Shown one piece after another: positions 10,643 through 18,738 of a stretch of 64,000 nucleotides of DNA. Position 1 is the stretch's first letter, and each line of letters begins with the position of its first letter. Under the pieces are notes generated by a model that saw only the letters and a program-made list of their open reading frames with translations, was not told the DNA's origin and made no database searches. The stretch comes from Paracoccaceae bacterium (GTDB lineage Bacteria; Pseudomonadota; Alphaproteobacteria; Rhodobacterales; Rhodobacteraceae), in contig QWDA01000007.1 of the NCBI GenBank assembly GCA_003605175.1, positions 62,001 to 126,000 on the forward strand, written 5' to 3'. The position numbers were made by a program, and so were the translations under genes.

Positions 10643-10705
10643 TCTATTAACGAGTGCCTGAATCTTCCTTCAGGCCCGGGCGGGAGCGCCAAGGGGAGGA
10701 TCACG

Positions 10706-11446
<741 letters not shown>

Positions 11447-11459
11447 AGGGAGGAGAGGC

Positions 11460-12455
11460 ATGACGTCCATCGAAGAGGTCATCGGCCAGAGCCAGCATCG
11501 CGGCAGCCTGTCCCGCGCCATGAATTTCCAGGCATTCTGGGTTCTTGTCGCCGCGATCCTCGCCTGCCTCGCCCTGACGTTCCTCACCGACGCCTTTGCC
11601 AGCGAGCGCAACCTGTTCAACGTGTCGCGCAACTTCGCCTTCGTCGCGATCATCGCGATCGGCATGACCGTCGTGATCGCCTCGGGCGGGATCGATCTTT
11701 CGGTCGGCTCGACCGTGGTCCTGACGGCGATGGTGATCTCGGTCCTGATGTCCGGCGGATCCGGATTCTGGATATCCGCCCTTGCCGCGCTTGCGGCGGC
11801 GCTTCTCGTCGGCCTCCTCAACGGGATCCTCATCGCCTATGTCGGAATGCCGCCATTCGTCGTGACGCTCGGGATGCTCTCGGCCGCGCGGTCGCTGGCG
11901 ATGGTCCTCTCCAACAACAAGATGATCTGGGAGTTCGGGCCGGATCACGACCTGCTGCTCTGGATCGGAGGCGGTTCGACCCTTGGCCTCCCGCATCCGC
12001 TCTACGCGCTCCTGACCCTCGCGATCATCGCCGGCCTCATCCTTCGCTGGACCCGCTGGGGCCAGCACGTCTTCGCGATCGGCGGCAACGAACAGGCCGC
12101 GACCCTGACCGGCATTCCGGTCAAGCGGCTGAAGGTCTCGGTCTACATGTTCTCGGCCTTCACCGCCGGCGTCACGGGCATCCTGATGGCCGGCTGGCTG
12201 GGCAGCGTGACAACCAACCTTGGCCAGTCGATGGAGCTCGCGGTCATCGCCGCGGCGGTTATTGGCGGCGCCAATCTCGCCGGCGGCGAGGGTACGGTCC
12301 TCGGCGCCGTGGTAGGGGCACTCCTCATCGAGGTGATCCGGAACTCGCTCATCCTGCTGGGGATCTCGGCGTTCTGGCAAGGCATGTTCATCGGCAGCTT
12401 CATCATCATCGCCGTCGCCTTCGATCGGATCCGCAAACTCAGATCCAGCGACTGA
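11460..12455 (+). CDS. Sugar ABC transporter permease, RbsC type
   Basis: A 331-residue BPD_transp_2 permease, starting MTSIEEVIGQ after a GGGAGGAGAG site. It has about 8-10 hydrophobic spans, with the family segments ASGGIDLSVGSTVVLTAMV and AAAVIGGANLAGGEGTVLGAVVG. It forms a pair with the single-domain ATPase 13 bases upstream and precedes the LacI-type regulator gene. It is a second channel of the same superfamily within 7 kb of the first. The two are not close duplicates by eye, which suggests different ligands or separate acquisition. Confidence 0.92.
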   Translation: MTSIEEVIGQSQHRGSLSRAMNFQAFWVLVAAILACLALTFLTDAFASERNLFNVSRNFAFVAIIAIGMTVVIASGGIDLSVGSTVVLTAMVISVLMSGGSGFWISALAALAAALLVGLLNGILIAYVGMPPFVVTLGMLSAARSLAMVLSNNKMIWEFGPDHDLLLWIGGGSTLGLPHPLYALLTLAIIAGLILRWTRWGQHVFAIGGNEQAATLTGIPVKRLKVSVYMFSAFTAGVTGILMAGWLGSVTTNLGQSMELAVIAAAVIGGANLAGGEGTVLGAVVGALLIEVIRNSLILLGISAFWQGMFIGSFIIIAVAFDRIRKLRSSD

Positions 12456-12552
12456 CCGGGACAGGGAAGGAGAACACATTCCGCCTTTGACATGATTGCA
12501 CGACAACAGGATCGGCGCTAGCCACAGCGTTCACTTCAGGGTTCCAGCCAGC

Positions 12553-13590
12553 ATGACGCCCGTCACCTCAAAGAGCCAGGACAACGGTCGCAGGAATCGG
12601 GCGACGATGATGGAAGTCGCCTCACTGGCCGGCGTCTCGCAGGCGACCGTTTCGCTTGTCCTGAACGGCAGCCCCGGTGCGAAGCTTGCCGACGCGACCC
12701 GGGAACGGGTGAAGGACGCCGCGCGGAAACTCGGCTACCGCCTGCCCCACCGTAAACCCAAGAAGTCTCCGGGCCCTCAGCCGGCGATCCTGTTCCTTGC
12801 CGACGAGATCGCCAGCGATCCCTGGATGACCATGGCCTATGACGGCGCGCAGAAGAAGGCCTCCGAATACGGCTACACCGTTCTTCTTGCCGTCACCGGC
12901 AACTCCGAGGACGAGGCCGCGGTGCTGGAACAGTTCGAGGGGATGCGCATCGCCGGTGTGATCTACGGCACGATCCTGACCCGCCTGGTCGAACCCTCCG
13001 CTGCCGTGCTTAAGCACCGGACCGTGCTTCTGAACGCCTATGACAGCCGGCGCCGCCTGCATTCGATCATTCCCGGAGACCTTCTCGGGGGGCGGGCCGC
13101 CACGCAACACCTGATCGACGCCGGCCGCCGGCGGATCGCCCTCATCAACGGCCAGCGCGGGATCGACGCGTCGCGCGACCGTCTCAAGGGATACCGGCAG
13201 GCCCTGGCGTCCAACGACATTCCCTTCGACCCCAAGCTCGTGCGCTGGGGAAACTGGGAGCCCTTGTCCGGCTACGAACACACGAAGGAACTGCTCAAGC
13301 TCTCCCCCCGGCCCGACGCGATCTTCTGCGGGAACGACCCGATGGCCTATGGGTGCTACGACGCCCTTCGAGAAGCCAGGATCTCGATCCCCGACGAGAT
13401 CGCCGTCATCGGATTCGACAACCGCGATCTCGCAAACAGCATGCACCCGCCGCTGACCACGGTGATCCTGCCGCATTACGAAATGGGCGAGATCGCCGCC
13501 GAACATCTCATCGAAATGATCGGCGGCCACAACACGCGCCCCACGCAGACGAAGGTCGAATGCACGCTGGTCCACCGGGCTTCCGTCTGA
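12553..13590 (+). CDS. LacI-family transcriptional regulator
   Basis: A 345-residue repressor-type regulator. The helix-turn-helix is near the N terminus (MMEVASLAGVSQATVSLVLN), followed by the hinge helix and a periplasmic-binding-protein-like effector domain ending near IGFDNRDLANSMHPPLTTV. An in-frame TTG at 12496 would lengthen it by 19 residues. I prefer ATG at 12553, though neither has a strong ribosome site. It follows the permease gene by about 100 bases on the same strand. It probably senses the imported sugar and controls the divergent promoters at 10.6 kb. Confidence 0.9.
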   Translation: MTPVTSKSQDNGRRNRATMMEVASLAGVSQATVSLVLNGSPGAKLADATRERVKDAARKLGYRLPHRKPKKSPGPQPAILFLADEIASDPWMTMAYDGAQKKASEYGYTVLLAVTGNSEDEAAVLEQFEGMRIAGVIYGTILTRLVEPSAAVLKHRTVLLNAYDSRRRLHSIIPGDLLGGRAATQHLIDAGRRRIALINGQRGIDASRDRLKGYRQALASNDIPFDPKLVRWGNWEPLSGYEHTKELLKLSPRPDAIFCGNDPMAYGCYDALREARISIPDEIAVIGFDNRDLANSMHPPLTTVILPHYEMGEIAAEHLIEMIGGHNTRPTQTKVECTLVHRASV

Positions 13591-13765
13591 ACCCGGGTCC
13601 GGCCCCCCGTCCGGTGGGCAGAATTCCGTCCAGATATGCGAGCCCGGCTCCCTCACCCGTGACAGGCGCGGATGGCTCGTGCTATGGTTGCGCTCGCCAA
13701 ACAAGTTCAATCCCATGTTGCCGCCGAGCGCGCGCGCCCCGGACCGGTTTCCGAAAGGACCCCAG

Positions 13766-13849
13766 ATGCACGTCGCCAGGACAGCCGCGCGCCCGTGGCA
13801 GGCGTCGGTCGCGCCGCGTCGCCGCCAGGGACACGATCGTGTCGAATAA
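13766..13849 (+). CDS. Possible 27-residue leader or upstream reading frame
   Basis: A short frame starting MHVARTAARPWQAS behind a good AAAGGA ribosome site with seven-base spacing. It ends in TAA, overlapping the GTG start of the AAA-like gene by a few bases in another frame. It could be a translationally coupled leader, or the surviving front of a frameshifted longer gene, or chance. The peptide is Arg-rich with no recognised motif. Confidence 0.25.
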   Translation: MHVARTAARPWQASVAPRRRQGHDRVE

Positions 13850-14327
13850 CGGGCGCGGCGGGTTCCGCACCACGGTGCAGCAGGTCAACCGCCCAACCGC
13901 CGTGCTCGAGGCATTGGTGGCCGAGATCGCCCGCCACGAACGCGGCGGGCTCGGGGTGATCCTCGAGGGCGCGCCGAGCCCCGGGCGCCGCGCCTTCGCC
14001 GAGGCGCTGGCCGACGCCGCCGGACGCAGCCTTCGCGTCGTCGAGGCGACCGAGTTCGACAAGCGCGACCGCATGCGTGCCCTCGGGGCGCTCCTCGACG
14101 AAGCCGAGGCGCTCGGCGCGATCCTGTTCTTCGACGAGGCCGATGCGCTGTTCGGCACCCGCACCGAAACCGCAGACGCCCATGACCGCTTCACCGAAGC
14201 GGAGATCGGCTACTTCCTGAAACGCCTGGACGAGACCGAGGGCGTCGCGATCCTCGCCACCGCGTCCCGCAACGCGCTCGACGAAATCCTGGTCAGGTAC
14301 ATGCAGGCCGTCCTCAGCCTCGGCTGA
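13839..14327 (+). CDS. Small AAA-like protein with degenerate P-loop
   Basis: A 162-residue protein. The start is GTG, after AGGGA; no ATG lies nearby in frame. It resembles the C-terminal AAA module of the ATPase linked to contractile injection systems. Walker B is clear in ILFFDEADALFG, followed by a family-like stretch DAHDRFTEAEIGYFLKRLDE and the sensor-like ILATASRNALDE. The P-loop position reads EGAPSPGRRAFAE instead of GPPGTGKT, so the Lys-Thr needed for ATP is gone, and the arginine-finger region is replaced by LVRYMQAVLSLG. No injection-system genes lie nearby. It could be a scaffold remnant or a pseudo-ATPase. Resemblance is from memory. Confidence 0.6.
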   Translation: MSNNGRGGFRTTVQQVNRPTAVLEALVAEIARHERGGLGVILEGAPSPGRRAFAEALADAAGRSLRVVEATEFDKRDRMRALGALLDEAEALGAILFFDEADALFGTRTETADAHDRFTEAEIGYFLKRLDETEGVAILATASRNALDEILVRYMQAVLSLG

Positions 14328-14367
14328 CCCCTTCCGGCGCGCGCCGCGACCGCATAGCCTCCCGGCC

Positions 14368-14862
14368 ATGCACCCTCACGACCTCGTCCTCACCCCCACC
14401 CATCTCCGCTTCCTCGGCCGCCGCCTGCCCCGCAGCATCGGCCGGGGCGGCCTCACCTCCGACAAGCGGGAGGGCGACGGCGCCACGCCCCGCGGCCTTC
14501 TCCGCGTCACCGGCATGCTCTACCGCCCCGACCGGATCGCCCGGCCCGCGCCCTGGGCCGAACCCATCGGCCCCGCCGATCTCTGGTCCGACGACCCCGC
14601 CGACCCGACCTACAACCAGCCCGTGCGCGCGCCCCATTCCGCCAGTCACGAGAGGCTCCGCCGCGCCGACCGGCTCTACGACCTCGTGATCCTCACCGAC
14701 TGGAACTGGCCCGCCGCCCTGCCCGGCCGCGGCTCGGCGATCTTCCTGCACCGCTGCCGCCGCCCGCTCCATCCCACCGCCGGCTGCATCGCGCTCCGCC
14801 CGGGCGACCTCGCCTGGCTCGCCCGCCGCATCGCCCCGGGAACGCGGATCCTGATCCGCTAG
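14368..14862 (+). CDS. L,D-transpeptidase (YkuD-fold) family protein
   Basis: A 164-residue protein with the catalytic block HRCRRPLHPTAGCIAL near residues 130-145. This matches the YkuD-type H-x(n)-[ST]-x-G-C motif, with Cys as nucleophile of peptidoglycan 3-3 cross-linking or lipoprotein attachment. An earlier segment DKREGDGATPRGLLRV fits the substrate-proximal T-P-x-G pattern. There is no signal peptide or membrane span, so either export is by another route or the true substrate is cytoplasmic; short unexported homologues are common in this order. It lies just upstream of, and convergent with, the peptidoglycan-binding pseudoprotease gene. Confidence 0.85.
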   Translation: MHPHDLVLTPTHLRFLGRRLPRSIGRGGLTSDKREGDGATPRGLLRVTGMLYRPDRIARPAPWAEPIGPADLWSDDPADPTYNQPVRAPHSASHERLRRADRLYDLVILTDWNWPAALPGRGSAIFLHRCRRPLHPTAGCIALRPGDLAWLARRIAPGTRILIR

Positions 14863-14981
14863 TAAGCGGGAATCGCCGCACCCGGCCTCAAGCTGGGATT
14901 CCGCAGGCGCTCACCGGCCCCGCCCGGGACAAGGCCCGAAGGACCGCCGGGCGACATGGTGACCGACGCACTCGCCCCCCC

Positions 14982-16682
14982 TCAGTTCCAGCACTCCACC
15001 AGAACCGTCATGTCCGCCCCCACGAGCGCGATGTCCTCCGGGTCGAGCGGCGCCACCCGCTCGGACGCGGCCGGCGCCACCCCCTGCGCCTCGAGGAATG
15101 CCCCAAGCGCCGCGGCATCGGCCGCGAAGCGCACCTCCTTCGGCAGGCTCTGCGCCGGATCCTCCCGCCGCGGCAGAAGCATACCCACCACGCCGCCTGC
15201 CATGTCCAGAACCGGCCCGCCCGCAACGCCCGGCTGCGCCATCAGCGCGAGCCGCGCAAGCCGCGCGTCGCCGTCGAGCCCGCGCACATCCTCGAGCGTC
15301 CCGAAGCTGATCGTCGGCGCGCCCAGGACCCCGTCATAGGCATAGCCTGCCACCGCCACCTCGGCATCGCGGCGCGGCATCCCCGCCCGGAGCCGTCCGA
15401 ACTCGATCGGCACCTGTGCCGCCACCGGCCGGAGCAGCGCCACACCGAGCCCGTCGTCGAACGCCGCCACCTCGGCCTCGGCCTCCCCGTCGAGCGTGAT
15501 CCGCGAACAGCCCGCCACCCGCTCGGCCGCGGTGAGCACCGCGCCGGCAGCATCGACATAGAAACCCGAGGCAGACCGTTCCGGCCGCCGCAGCTGCAAT
15601 CCCGCCAGCAGATCTCCGCCGCGGATCTCCGGATTGCCCGCCGTGTCGGGCAGCACCACACCCGGGATCGGCGCGAAACTCTCCTGCATCGCCGCCAATG
15701 CCACGCCGCGCCGCATCGCGTCGCCCGCGGGCCAGATCAGCGCGAAGCCCTTCACCCCGTCATCCGTGAGCTGCGCCTCGACCCGGGTCTGGTAGCGCGC
15801 ATTCTCGCCCTCGATGGTGAACCGCCCCCGGCCGATCCGCCGCGCGCCCGCCAGAGGCACCACCTCGAGCGTCTGCATCACCTCATAAAGCCCGAGCAGC
15901 GCATCGGCCCCGCCGGTTGCCGAGATCAGGAGCACCTGCACCCCGTCCGATCCCTCGTAGCGGGCGAACGGCGCCTCGTAGCCCGTCAGCGTCACCAGCC
16001 CCAAAGGCAAGGCGATCTCGATCCCCGCCTCCATGTCGCGGACCGGCGCGAGCCCCAGGCTCGCCTGCGCCGCGCGCCAGGCCTCGACCAGCGCCGACCG
16101 CTGCGCCGAAGTCAGAACCCCGGTCTCCGCGAACCCGCTCGCACGCTGCCAGGCCGCCATCGACTTCCGCGTGCCGGGCCCGAAATCGCCGTCGATCCGC
16201 GCGGCATAGAACCCCGCCGCCTTCAGCGCGCGCTGCACCTCCTCGCGCTCGGCCTTGCCCAGCCGCCGTTCCGCCGCCCGTGCCTCGGCCGGGCTCTCCT
16301 CCGCCGGCACCGGCGGCACCGGCGCGGCGCCCGGCTCCGGCGCCGCCCCCGCCACCGGCCAGAATTGCTCCCGGTAGTTCGAGCCATCGGCGAGGTAACT
16401 GTCGCCCGGGATCTGCCCCGCCGCCCGGAGCCGCGCCAGCGTCTCGGCGGCCACAGCCTCGTCATAGGGCCCGAGCGCGATCGCGTACCAGCCCGAGGCC
16501 AGCCGGTACCCCGCCACGTCCTCGAGCCGCGCGGCATAGGCGCGGGCGCGCTCCTCGGCCTGCGCCAGCGTTGGCCGCGCCTCGACCTGCACCCAGGCCT
16601 CCACCGCCCTCGCCGCCCCGGCCGCCAGCCCCAGCGCGAATACCAGCGCCAAACGCCCGACCAAACCTGCGATCCGTGCCAT
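14982..16682 (-). CDS. Secreted SPOR / peptidoglycan-binding protein with trypsin-like domain lacking the catalytic triad
   Basis: A 566-residue exported protein starting MARIAGLVGRLAL, with a signal peptide to about residue 26. Residues ~28-105 look like a SPOR domain (ASGWYAIALGPYDEAVAAETL). Residues ~140-200 are a PG_binding_1 domain (RALKAAGFYAARIDGDFGPGT). The C-terminal ~200 residues follow the trypsin/DegP layout. However, the His position in VLTAAERVAGC is not His (usual form VLTNAHVV) and the Ser position in QPGVAGGPVLD is Ala (usual GxSGGP). It is therefore probably a pseudoprotease tethered to peptidoglycan at septa. The upstream in-frame start (16754) would add 24 unlikely residues. 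Confidence 0.82.
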   Translation of the reverse strand: MARIAGLVGRLALVFALGLAAGAARAVEAWVQVEARPTLAQAEERARAYAARLEDVAGYRLASGWYAIALGPYDEAVAAETLARLRAAGQIPGDSYLADGSNYREQFWPVAGAAPEPGAAPVPPVPAEESPAEARAAERRLGKAEREEVQRALKAAGFYAARIDGDFGPGTRKSMAAWQRASGFAETGVLTSAQRSALVEAWRAAQASLGLAPVRDMEAGIEIALPLGLVTLTGYEAPFARYEGSDGVQVLLISATGGADALLGLYEVMQTLEVVPLAGARRIGRGRFTIEGENARYQTRVEAQLTDDGVKGFALIWPAGDAMRRGVALAAMQESFAPIPGVVLPDTAGNPEIRGGDLLAGLQLRRPERSASGFYVDAAGAVLTAAERVAGCSRITLDGEAEAEVAAFDDGLGVALLRPVAAQVPIEFGRLRAGMPRRDAEVAVAGYAYDGVLGAPTISFGTLEDVRGLDGDARLARLALMAQPGVAGGPVLDMAGGVVGMLLPRREDPAQSLPKEVRFAADAAALGAFLEAQGVAPAASERVAPLDPEDIALVGADMTVLVECWN

Positions 16683-16840
16683 GAAGATCCCGACTGCCCG
16701 CTTCCGCGCCTTCGCGCGCTGTTGGCAATCTAGCAGAGCGCCCCGCCGATGCATCCCCTTTGTGCCACGGGCGCACCGGCTCGATTGACGCCGCGCGGGG
16801 GGGCGCCTATGGAGACCCCGGCTTTCGGACGGGGATCGCT

Positions 16841-17791
16841 ATGAGCGCCACGCAGCACAAACCGACATCCTTCCAGGAGATCATCCTTAGACTGCAGGCC
16901 TACTGGGCCGCGCAGGGCTGCGCGATCCTGCAACCCTACGACATGGAAGTCGGCGCCGGCACCTTCCACCCCGCCACCACGCTCCGCGCGCTCGGCCCCG
17001 ACCACTGGGCCGCCGCCTATGTGCAGCCCTCGCGCCGCCCCACCGACGGCCGCTACGGCGAAAACCCGAACCGGCTCCAGCACTACTACCAGTTCCAGGT
17101 GATCATGAAGCCCTCGCCGCCGGACTTCCAGGCGCTCTACCTGGGATCGCTCCAGGCCATCGGGATCGACAATTCGCTGCACGACATCCGCTTCGTCGAG
17201 GACGACTGGGAAAGCCCCACCCTCGGCGCGTGGGGCCTCGGCTGGGAGGTCTGGTGCGACGGGATGGAGGTCTCGCAGTTCACCTATTTCCAACAGGTCG
17301 GCGGGCATGACTGCAAACCGGTCTCGGGCGAACTCACCTACGGGCTCGAACGGCTCGCGATGTACGTGCTCGGCATCGACCACGTCATGGACATGCCCTT
17401 CAACGCGCCGGACACGGCACGCTCGCTCAGCTATGGTGACGTGTTCCGCGCCGCCGAGGAGCAGTATTCGCGCTGGAATTTCGACGTCGCCGATACCGTG
17501 ATGCTCCTGGAACACTTCGAGCACGCCGAGGCGGAATGCGCCCGCATCCTCGCCGAACCGGCGCTCGATCCCAAGACCGGCAAGCGCATCGTCATGGCGC
17601 TCCCCGCCTACGACCAGACCATCAAGGCCAGCCACCTCTTCAACCTTCTCGACGCCCGCGGCGTGATCTCGGTGACCGAGCGCCAGGCCTATATCGGCCG
17701 CGTCCGCGCGCTCGCCAAGGCCTGCGCGGATGCGTTCGTGGAGGCACAAGAGGCGCACATCACCGGCCGCGTTGCAGAGAAGATAGTCTGA
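16841..17791 (+). CDS. glyQ: Glycyl-tRNA synthetase alpha subunit
   Basis: A 316-residue class II synthetase alpha chain that forms the alpha2beta2 bacterial glycyl-tRNA synthetase with GlyS, charging tRNA-Gly. Diagnostic stretches are [20 protein letters not shown] near the start, [18 protein letters not shown], and the motif-2/3 regions [19 protein letters not shown] and [13 protein letters not shown]. Length is normal. The start is ATG at the beginning of the conserved N terminus. The partner gene glyS lies 0.9 kb downstream on the same strand, separated by a long palindrome and a small membrane-protein gene. Confidence 0.97.
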   Translation: MSATQHKPTSFQEIILRLQAYWAAQGCAILQPYDMEVGAGTFHPATTLRALGPDHWAAAYVQPSRRPTDGRYGENPNRLQHYYQFQVIMKPSPPDFQALYLGSLQAIGIDNSLHDIRFVEDDWESPTLGAWGLGWEVWCDGMEVSQFTYFQQVGGHDCKPVSGELTYGLERLAMYVLGIDHVMDMPFNAPDTARSLSYGDVFRAAEEQYSRWNFDVADTVMLLEHFEHAEAECARILAEPALDPKTGKRIVMALPAYDQTIKASHLFNLLDARGVISVTERQAYIGRVRALAKACADAFVEAQEAHITGRVAEKIV

Positions 17792-17806
17792 ATTCCTTGG
17801 TCCATA

Positions 17807-17874
17807 GGGCAGCGCCCGACCCGAGGGGTGGGCGCAGAAGTGCCCGCCCCTGGGGGGCGGGTCGGGCGCTGCCC
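17807..17874. repeat. 68-nt GC-rich palindrome after glyQ
   Basis: Outer arms of 16 bases (17807-17822 and 17859-17874) are perfect inverted complements. Inside them GGGGTGGGC pairs with GCCCGCCCC apart from one mismatch, giving a long near-continuous stem with a small loop. There is no T-run, so it is not a standard terminator. A REP-like element or an mRNA-stabilising structure between glyQ and the next gene is more likely. Confidence 0.75.
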
Positions 17875-17975
17875 GGCGGTGCCCGCCGGGCGGAACGGAT
17901 GGACGGCGCGGTCCTGCATTTCAAGACGGGGACATCTTCCAGGACGGCCCCGCCGGGCCGCAGCGGTGGAAACCA

Positions 17976-18473
17976 ATGAACGGCCGCCTCCTCGTCGCCA
18001 CCCTCCTCGCCTGCGCCCTCGCTGCCGGCGCGGCGATGTACTACCTTCAGGTCTACGCCTTCTACACCCGCCTCGACCCCGCCACCGTCGACCTCCGCAT
18101 CACCACGGGCGACACCGCCGCGCCCCTTGCCGCAACCGACCTCCAGGCCATCGACGCCACCTCTTCGCCGATCCGCTTCCGCGCCTGCTTCACCACCACG
18201 GGCACCACTGACACTGCCGACCCCTATCCCGACGCCACCCCGCTCACCGCCCCCGGCTGGTTCTCCTGCTTCGACGCCGACCGCATCGGCGCCGACCTCG
18301 AGGCCGGCCGCGCCCGGGCCGTGCTCGGCCAGCGCGACGTGATCTGGGGCATCGACCGCGTGCTCGCGCTCTACCCCGACGGGACCGGCTTCGCGTGGCA
18401 GCAGATCAACCCCTGCGGCAAGGAGGTCTTCGACGGCAACGCTGCCCCGCCCGGCTGCCCGCCGCGGGAGTAA
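17976..18473 (+). CDS. Small membrane-anchored protein, DUF6446-like
   Basis: A 165-residue protein with one N-terminal membrane span (LLVATLLACALAAGAAMYYL) and a periplasmic remainder containing several Cys residues (RFRACFT, WFSCFDAD, NPCGKE, PPGCPP). From memory it corresponds to a Rhodobacteraceae family (DUF6446) found between glyQ and glyS; I am moderately sure of the family name and there is no known function. Its placement inside the glycyl-tRNA synthetase locus suggests co-transcription rather than a role in charging. Confidence 0.75.
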   Translation: MNGRLLVATLLACALAAGAAMYYLQVYAFYTRLDPATVDLRITTGDTAAPLAATDLQAIDATSSPIRFRACFTTTGTTDTADPYPDATPLTAPGWFSCFDADRIGADLEAGRARAVLGQRDVIWGIDRVLALYPDGTGFAWQQINPCGKEVFDGNAAPPGCPPRE

Positions 18474-18486
18474 CCCAAAAAGCCAA

Positions 18487-18625
18487 GCCGGGCGAGCGCC
18501 TGCCCGTGGGATGGCGCCGCAACGGCTGATCGGCGCATTTTATGGTGCCACCCCGCCGTACCAACGTTGGGCACGGAACCTCACCAAAGCGCCAGCCCGC
18601 CGGGACGGGCAGGCGCTCGCCCGGC
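18487..18625 (+). repeat. MITE-like 139-bp palindromic element, copy A
   Basis: Begins and ends with perfect 20-base inverted repeats: the left arm GCCGGGCGAGCGCCTGCCCG (18487-18506) is the exact complement of 18606-18625. The interior is unrelated to coding sequence and very similar along its whole length to copy B at 30259-30397, which is also exactly 139 bases. A further shared stretch of about 24 bases (to the GGGCGGGG near 18649) follows the right arm in both copies. It sits between the DUF6446-like gene and glyS. No transposase is present, consistent with a non-autonomous element or a large REP/BIME. Confidence 0.85.
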
Positions 18626-18738
18626 GCCTTCGGCGCTGTTCGGGCGGGGGATCCGAACCACCGTCGTCACACCCGACCCGTTGCGATCCCCGCCCGCTCC
18701 CGATAACAGACCCCCGACCCGAACAGCCGGCCCGAACC

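Noticed and set aside
12496-12552. Longer LacI-type protein from the upstream TTG
   Set aside because: The added residues do not resemble the family, whose helix-turn-helix starts close to the N terminus.
18371-18574. Small minus-strand frames within the two MITE-like copies with similar peptides
   Set aside because: The similarity follows from the repeated DNA; no ribosome site and different lengths.
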